Under the pieces are notes generated by a model. That model was not told where the DNA came from. It saw nothing but the letters and a program-made list of their open reading frames with translations, and did no database searches. From Silene conica (Eukaryota; Streptophyta; Magnoliopsida; Caryophyllales; Caryophyllaceae): 64,000 bases of DNA. A program made the position numbers and the translations under genes. Below, one piece after another: positions 57,645-64,000 of the stretch (positions are counted from its first letter, which is position 1; each line of letters starts with the position of its first letter). The stretch covers positions 21,013,703-21,077,702 of the forward strand of contig CM055311.2 in assembly GCA_029255685.2 (NCBI GenBank). Reading direction: 5' to 3'.

Positions 57645-59081
57645 CACCAAAGACTCAACACTCACGACTCACTAGAACGTAAACGCAAAACACGAACAAC
57701 CCCTCCTTTAACAACCCTCCGACAGCCCACTTCGCAGCCCTTCCGACAGCCCTTCTACCGCCTTAACCACCACCACACTACCGTGGTTGAGACCCCAGAA
57801 CCACGGTGCAACCCCTGACCCAGACTACTACCCCAGACCCAACCACAACAGACCTGGACACCAGCCCCAAACACGCTGGTCACAAACCCCAAACCCAGTT
57901 CCTGCTCCTTACCCGTGTTACCCCCTCCTTGAACACACTCCCTTAGCCACCTGCCTACACCGTCGCCATAACCAACCACTTCCATCGACACTCTACACCA
58001 CCCTCGACACCCTGATGGTAACCACCTGACCTCGACACCCCCATGACCCTATGAAACAGACCTCATAACCCGAGCACAACACCCACGTTAAAACCCCTGC
58101 TTCTGCGAATATACACGTTCCAGCCACTTTCTGAGCAAAACACGGTGCTATACCACCACCACTCACCACCCCAAACACCACCAGACAACCCACGAACACC
58201 CCACTATTACTACCCAAAGTCGAACTCAAGGACACATCAAAACGAGGCTGAACACGACACAACTACGAGCAGACTACATAGCAGAACAGAGCACGAAAAG
58301 AGTTGTCATGGTCGACACTTAAGGGGTTGTCGTGACACCCATGATGGTCCTATGGTGAGGTGAATATAGTAGACATATAATACGTACTATAGGGATTACA
58401 TATAGCGATAAGATGCAGTTATAACAGTACGAAACGAGGATGATAAATACTCACAAACCTAGTGTGAACGTTGATGGTGATACGAATCATGGCTGCCCTT
58501 GTCCCTTCCTTTCTTCTTCCCCAACTCTACACTCAGATTCCTGGTATACGGGGTATGGAGGCAGATTCGAGGGTAGGTTTTGTTTCACGCTGAAGAGGCA
58601 GAGGGGAGAGTAGGGTTTGAGAGGTTGTGTCGATGGATGGTTTGTTTGTCTATCCGTTTGTTTGTCAACGGATGGTTTATTGTTAGGGTTTGTGATGTCG
58701 TGGGTTGGTGTGGGTTTATTTTTATGGTTTGTGATGTCGTGGGTTGGTGTCAGTTTATTTTTATCCCTACCAAGCCCAAGTCCAAATATGCATATCGAAC
58801 CTACCAAGCCCAAGTCCAAATATGCATATCGAAGCCCTTTATGACATAACCCGTTCGTAACCCGTAACTTAAACTCAACGAAACACGTAGCTTAAAAAGA
58901 CGAGTAGTTACAATTAATTATACCCATTATGTTAACAGTAAATACGTATTGAGTAGATTATAATTATGACTCACCTCGACCAAGTATAAAATCACTCATC
59001 ATTACGAATATGAAAAAAAAGAGTATGATCAATACGTCAATTACAATAATAAATATCATGATAAAAATATGGGGTATTACA

Positions 59082-60231
59082 GCTGGCACCCCTCCTTCCC
59101 CTTACACTTTCGTCTACTAAACCAAGGGCAAGGGCCCTCAGCCGGTCGGCAGGCAGCCGGCCCACCGGCTGGGGAACCCAAATCCTTAAATCTTAACTTC
59201 CGCAAAACAATCAAACAACACTCCCAGCCGGTCGACCGGCTCAGAGGCACTGAGCAGAAATTCGCAATTCGTAACATACTTCAAATCTTACAAAATCGAT
59301 TCGAGACATCTAAATTCGCAACATACAATGTTTACCCATTATCTCAAATCATCAAATACACTATCTATCCGCATATAAACCCACAAACAATCCTCAATAC
59401 GAATATTATTTGTATCCGTCGCAAGTATACAATTTCTGAAATTTGATAAGAAGCATGTGGAACATCATCAAGCACAAAAACGTCACATACATATATTCCT
59501 AGTATGATTTCTAAGTCCTTGAACATAAACCTCAAGCAAAATCAGAAACTTAAACAAGAACTCAACACAAAACTTGCTATTTTAACAAAAAGGTCAAGTT
59601 ACTCGTTATCGTCACCTTTTTAAGCCTTTAAGCTCCAATCTCTTCTTCAATCTTGCCACTAACCTCCTTGTGATCTTCTAAGCCTCCTCCTACAACATGA
59701 AAAACGATTAAAATAGGCTATACACGGATTACTCCAAAACAGCCCATTTTTGAAGTGGAACGAAATGAAAAACGGAAGTGACGGATGGCATGCAAATTCG
59801 ATGAGAATTCCGAAAATGTATTTATTACCTCGATTCGGTGAACGGATGATGGAGAAAAATCAAGAAGAAGATGAAGATTTAAGAGAGTTTTGTGAAGAAA
59901 GAGTTTACAGTGTTATGTTTTGATGAAGGACCAAAATGTCGACATATAGGGGTTTATGAGGGTTTATAAGTTGTCCTTTCCGTTTAGTGAAAACGGGTTT
60001 GGATAACTTGAACGGGTTTTAGGATATGAGTTTAGTTTGTCAAGTTTGTATACGTCTTAAGGACTTAAGGTTCTTAAGACGGATCTTACTATTTATTTTA
60101 AATGAAATAACATCAAATATTAAAATATTATTTTATCCCGTAACAATCATTGAAACCTTTAAAAATATGTTTCATTACTTAAAATAATTAAAAGCCTTTA
60201 AATATAAGTAACGAAAATATGGGCTGTTACA
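59082..60231 (-). mobile_element. Partial S-family LTR (S3), reverse, host of LARD-B
   Basis: It ends GGGCTGTTACA at 60231 in plus-strand reading, matching the S-family start TGTAACA. It contains two CAGCCGGTC...GGCTG hairpin units (59135-59245) as in S1. The rest of this LTR is missing to the left of LARD-B, consistent with one deletion that also removed the LARD-B LTR edge at 51113. Confidence 0.8.
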
Positions 60232-63200
60232 TATTTTATCGAAATCGAATCTCATATAATCATATTATCACGAGACACGAACTTCTCATTAATGTCGTTC
60301 ATATTAAAGTATTAATTTATTCGTATCCTATACAGATTATTTATTTCAATAATTCGGGCAACATTCTTTAAGTGTGACCTTAATGGATCAATTCATCACC
60401 ACCATCATATGACGATAATGTCAAACTATTTAAAGCCAAACATTACCGATAAATGGCGATCAGCCAACTTTATAGATTATCATCCCTTCCATATTCAACA
60501 TATGTACATATGTATGAGATTTTGTGATTATCAATAAAATCACGTGATCGCACTATTGTCGAGGACATTTATCCCAACAATCTCCCACTTGTCCGACACA
60601 AGTGTGCGTCACCAATTCTCTTGTCCTATTACAATCTTCCACTCAATGGAAGCCATTCTAACAGGCCGTACTTGCAAGTGATCATATCTAGAGTGGTTTT
60701 TCTCGATCTGGAGATATAACTATTTTGACCGGAACTATCTACACTAGATACCTTCCGAGCGTGGCCACGCATTTTCAGTTAACTGCTCCTCGAGTGGCCT
60801 TGAGATTTTTAACAACCCTGACAAGGGTTGGACAATTCCTAATCGCCCCATTCCCTTCGGCTAGCCACAACCCATCATAACCCAAAAGATGCCCTTATAA
60901 ACCCCATTTACAAAGGTGTTAGGACAAAAATCAAAGGTACTCTAAAATTGTGCTACCTTAGCGGAATAGTCATTAGTCAAAGAATCGACTCATTCAGATT
61001 ACGGTAGTAGCTCCCGCCACGACCATACAATTTATATAAATAAATATTTGCCAGAGCTTTATTAAAAGTGGTCACTTTGTCCGACAGAGTGTTCTTAATC
61101 GTTTGCCTATGTGATCGACTAGTCATCCCATATGACTCTATGACAGTTTGAACTTGCCATCAATCGCCTCACACTCTAGTTACTTTCGAACGTCACCTCA
61201 TGGTAGCAACTAGGGACAATTAAAATGTCAATCGTAGTTAACTTTAATGGGGTTCAAAACTTGTTTGTACAACCTATTTGCATATGACAAATAATAGAAA
61301 GAGTTATTTAAAACTCAAACGACAAGTGCGATTATCACATCTGAGTAGTCAATACATTATTACCACTCAATGTGCATAATCTTAAGTGTAACTCTACACT
61401 TGCAATAAAGTGTCTAGGTTTTCAAACCTTTTATGGATTGCAGGATTTCTTCATGTTCACGTTATCACTCATAACTCTTGAACACTTCCAAATACATTTC
61501 TAGGCTATTACCTAGACTTAATCGCTTTATCCTAAAAGAGGTAAGTTATCTCATAACTCATGATACGGTTACATTGGACCATGGAACTCTTAGCTTCAAG
61601 GTATACAACCCAATCACAATGTACTTGGAATATTTTGTAGAATTCTATAATGACAACGTAGCACTCTTACAAGTCATACAGACCGTGCATTAAATCAAGA
61701 TTGGCCTTATATTATTACAAATCCTTGGATCATCTAAATCATTGAGTTCGGAAACTCTAATTCTCGTGTAAACTCTTCACACATAACTAAGTTTTTCTTC
61801 CAAGACTCTTTAGAATAGTTCCTGGATTCTTCTTGAAAATTCATGACAACTCTTAACGGCTTAATCCTTTTACACATCATGCTCTTAACATGTCATTCAT
61901 CATGGACATGTGCATTCTTGTTAACATGATAATGCTAATGGCGGAAACATTGCAACTCAGATCATGTGAACACTAGTATAAATGTTCGATAAACGACCAT
62001 GACCCTCTCATGGTAATTCTATCTTCATCTCTATGAATAACCTTCTTATCCCTTAAGGAATAAGATGCCACTATGATCTCAATTAAATATCCCATTTATA
62101 ATTAGATCCATATAATATCCATTTATTTCATCTAGAGTTGAAAACTCAATTACTTCCTTGAAGTGTACCTTTGTCATTCTCAATGACTAATGAGTTTGAT
62201 GACTCCCATTGAACTTTATGTCTCATCCGGAATTGAAAAACTCCAATACTTCCTTGAAGTATATTCTTGTCATTCTCAATGACCAATCCATTTAATTCCA
62301 AAGATGATAAAAGCTCCCACTTAATTTCATGTTTTTAACATGAGAATATGAACTCCCACTCAATTCAACATTTAATTGAATTGAAGCGACCATTTCTAAT
62401 CAAGATAGTTACGATGAAACCACATATGTATATAAATATATCCCTTTCAAATACCCTTTTGGAAGGAGGTTTCTAAGAGTAGCTTTATTTATTCTCCCTT
62501 AGAATGATGTACGGAAATGGTTCTAGCATAGTTACACACTTAACAATGCTAAAGAAGAAAAAAACATTTAGATGTCTCTCTTCCTTTCTATACTTCATTA
62601 AATAAATCATATTCATTTGTATAGATTCTAAATTAGTTTTCTTAGGCTTTATATTGCGATAGGCATACTTTGATAATATATAATTCCAAAAACATTTTCT
62701 TGTGTCATGCAAAGACTTTCTTTAAAAAAAATTTCTTCTAGTCTCCTCACGTAGTTACCTATAAGAACTTCTTCTTATAGTTTCTCATGTGCGTCGTATG
62801 CCTCGAGAATATCTTATAAAATATTGTTCCTATCTTTCCGAACATAGATCCCATCTATTTGAAAAACAATAATCATTCATATAGATCTTATCAATTCGAT
62901 AAACTTTTTATCATAAAGCTTGTGGCTATAAAATGGTGGCTATTAAATTCTCCCACTCTATCTTTCAAATAAATACACTACTTATTTGCAAAGATAGCCA
63001 CTAGCCACAAGAGATGATTAAGAGGAAGATATGTCACTAGGATTAGTGATTTACGAAAGAGTATATGAAAAATTTGAACTTTAAACTTGATGGGCTTTTA
63101 ATAGATATTATCTATAAATGTTATTTTAACGTCTCCTAATTATGAGTTCTTGACTGACAATTCATGATTGATTTAATAAAAACAAGCTCATAGCTTTATG

Positions 63201-64000
63201 GACTTTCAATGATCATACATAGTTTATGTCCGTTTTAATTAATTCAAATGATTTCATGTTTCGATATGCAAATATGTATGATAGCAAATTTAGAACAAAA
63301 TACCATAATAAGGAGTGAACTTGGGTTGAAACCAAGTCACTTAAATCCAAAATACAACCCTTGTGTTAAGGAAATAAATTCCAAGTCTTACAAGGAATTA
63401 AAATAGTTCTAAAAAATAACACACAACTTGAATAAGAAGCAAAACAAAACGAGATCAAGCTCTCATAGATAATCTCCCTAGGGTAGCTACTTCTAGAAAT
63501 CCTTGGACCATCCAAGCTTGTTTCTCCTTGCCTTTGTCCTTGCTTGGATGCCATATTTACCATAAAAAGGAGCATACATCACCAACTTTTATCATATATC
63601 AAATGTGATTATAAGAAACATGAAAGAAAAGGGTTTAGTCAAATACCTACTGGAACGATCTTTCCAGATTTTATGTCGGCAAGGTACTTGAAACAATTTT
63701 GTTTCCAATTCTTGGAGCCACAATATTAACACTTAACCTCATCGGAGGTTGCCTTCTTGGTTTTCGAGGTGTTAGCCTCCGAAATCACCTTCTTACCCTT
63801 CATAGGAGTTTGCTTCTTTAAGATTTTCTTGCCGCCCCTCTTGAAGTTTTCCTTGCTCTTTTTGTTCACATTGAGCACATCCTTTGAGGTACTAGCATTT
63901 AGCCCCATGCCCCTTTCCTCTTGCACAAGCATTTTGCGCAACTCTTCAAGAGACACATCCAAGTTTTGCATGTTAAAATTCACCCTGAATTGAACATATG
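60232..64000 (-). mobile_element. Decayed Ty1/copia relic, minus strand
   Basis: 60232-60579 is an LTR end (AGGACATTTATCCCAACA) followed by the purine tract complement ATCTCCCACT. 60580-61200 aligns with the non-coding 3' region of the copia element at 42546, including palindrome GCGTGGCCACGC. 61200-63590 is AT-rich with scattered CTCCCACT strings, and I see no coding motif in it. A gag fragment is at 63600-63983. Confidence 0.7.
63600..63983 (-). pseudogene. Copia gag fragment with degenerate zinc knuckle
   Basis: The minus strand reads NMQNLDVSLEELRKMLVQEE, typical of the copia gag C-terminal region, then a Lys-rich stretch and a knuckle-like CGSKNWKQNC followed by FKYLADIKSGKI. A TAA near 63727 interrupts it within the knuckle, and the usual Gly-His-Trp reads Lys-Asn-Trp, so the zinc-binding His is lost. 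The upstream gag lies beyond the window and pol is missing. Confidence 0.7.

Larger units (their letters stand above)
51113..59081 (-). mobile_element. LARD-B: non-coding LTR element, minus strand
   Basis: The 5' LTR (element sense) is 56416-59081, 2666 bp, TGTAATACCCC...GGGGTGTTACA. The 3' LTR is 51113-53566, lacking the last about 259 bp of an LTR at its left edge. The LTRs are nearly identical apart from a TAA microsatellite (about 29 units at 52039-52125, about 14 at 57602-57643). The internal region (53567-56415) has no ORF above noise. It carries the primer site at its 5' end and the three polypurine-like modules at 53556-53900. Small frames repeated in both LTRs are chance frames duplicated with the LTR. 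Confidence 0.92.

Noticed and set aside
61478-61693. 71-aa frame in the copia relic
   Set aside because: No domain, and the region aligns with non-coding copia sequence or is AT-rich filler.

Overview
This is a plant nuclear (dicot-like) repeat block with no convincing intact host gene. The evidence is AT-rich DNA, plant-type introns, CACTA (En/Spm) elements with TnpD/TnpA-type genes, Athila-type and chromovirus-type Ty3 sequences, Ty1/copia elements primed by initiator-tRNA-Met, and large non-coding LTR elements. I cannot name the species. Boundaries below come from matching target-site duplications (TSDs), LTR comparison and terminal inverted repeats read by eye.

Left part (1-18689): an Athila-type Ty3 remnant with decayed gag-pro (3-2262), no pol, a decayed env-position ORF (3205-4949, resuming 15474-15586), a 3' untranslated region and a 3' LTR (17222-18689). 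It is split by a forward solo LTR (4950-7728, TSD AGGCC) and by CACTA-1 (7739-15473). The Athila element itself sits in a chromovirus-type gag-pro ORF (18690-20409, resuming 30141-30388).

Middle (20410-30135): a reverse solo LTR of the same family as the one at 4950 (TSD GGCAA), containing LARD-A (22634-29555, TSD TTATC), an LTR element with no coding capacity. Next is a broken Ulp1-like gene on the minus strand (30477-32825). Its upstream DNA (32826-33138, resuming 50196-51112) carries two copies of a GTGTAACTCC repeat array and has been split by a nest: an Athila-like solo LTR (33139-50190, TSD AAGAG) containing a very young copia element (34350-50156, TSD ATCTT), whose left LTR contains CACTA-2 (34983-42169, TSD ATT). 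CACTA-2 has two intact genes and is the youngest insertion in this nest.

Right part (51113-64000): LARD-B on the minus strand (51113-59081) inside a partial reverse LTR of the 4950 family (59082-60231), then a decayed minus-strand copia relic with an LTR end and a gag fragment.

The most notable signals are RNA- or DNA-structural. (1) Both CACTA elements carry, about 165 bp upstream of the TnpD start, a leader with a small stem, a second stem and a ~217-nt foldback, whose stems are kept by compensatory changes although the elements have diverged. (2) The 4950-family LTRs hold arrays of small hairpins with a conserved core and unit-specific, self-complementary arms. (3) Arrays of the palindrome CTCGATCGAG occur in the Athila element (coding, inter-ORF and LTR) and in the leader of an unrelated copia element, while a related Athila-like LTR has a different palindrome (GGTCGACC) in the same slot. 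(4) The LARD elements carry three serial polypurine-tract/LTR-start-like modules.
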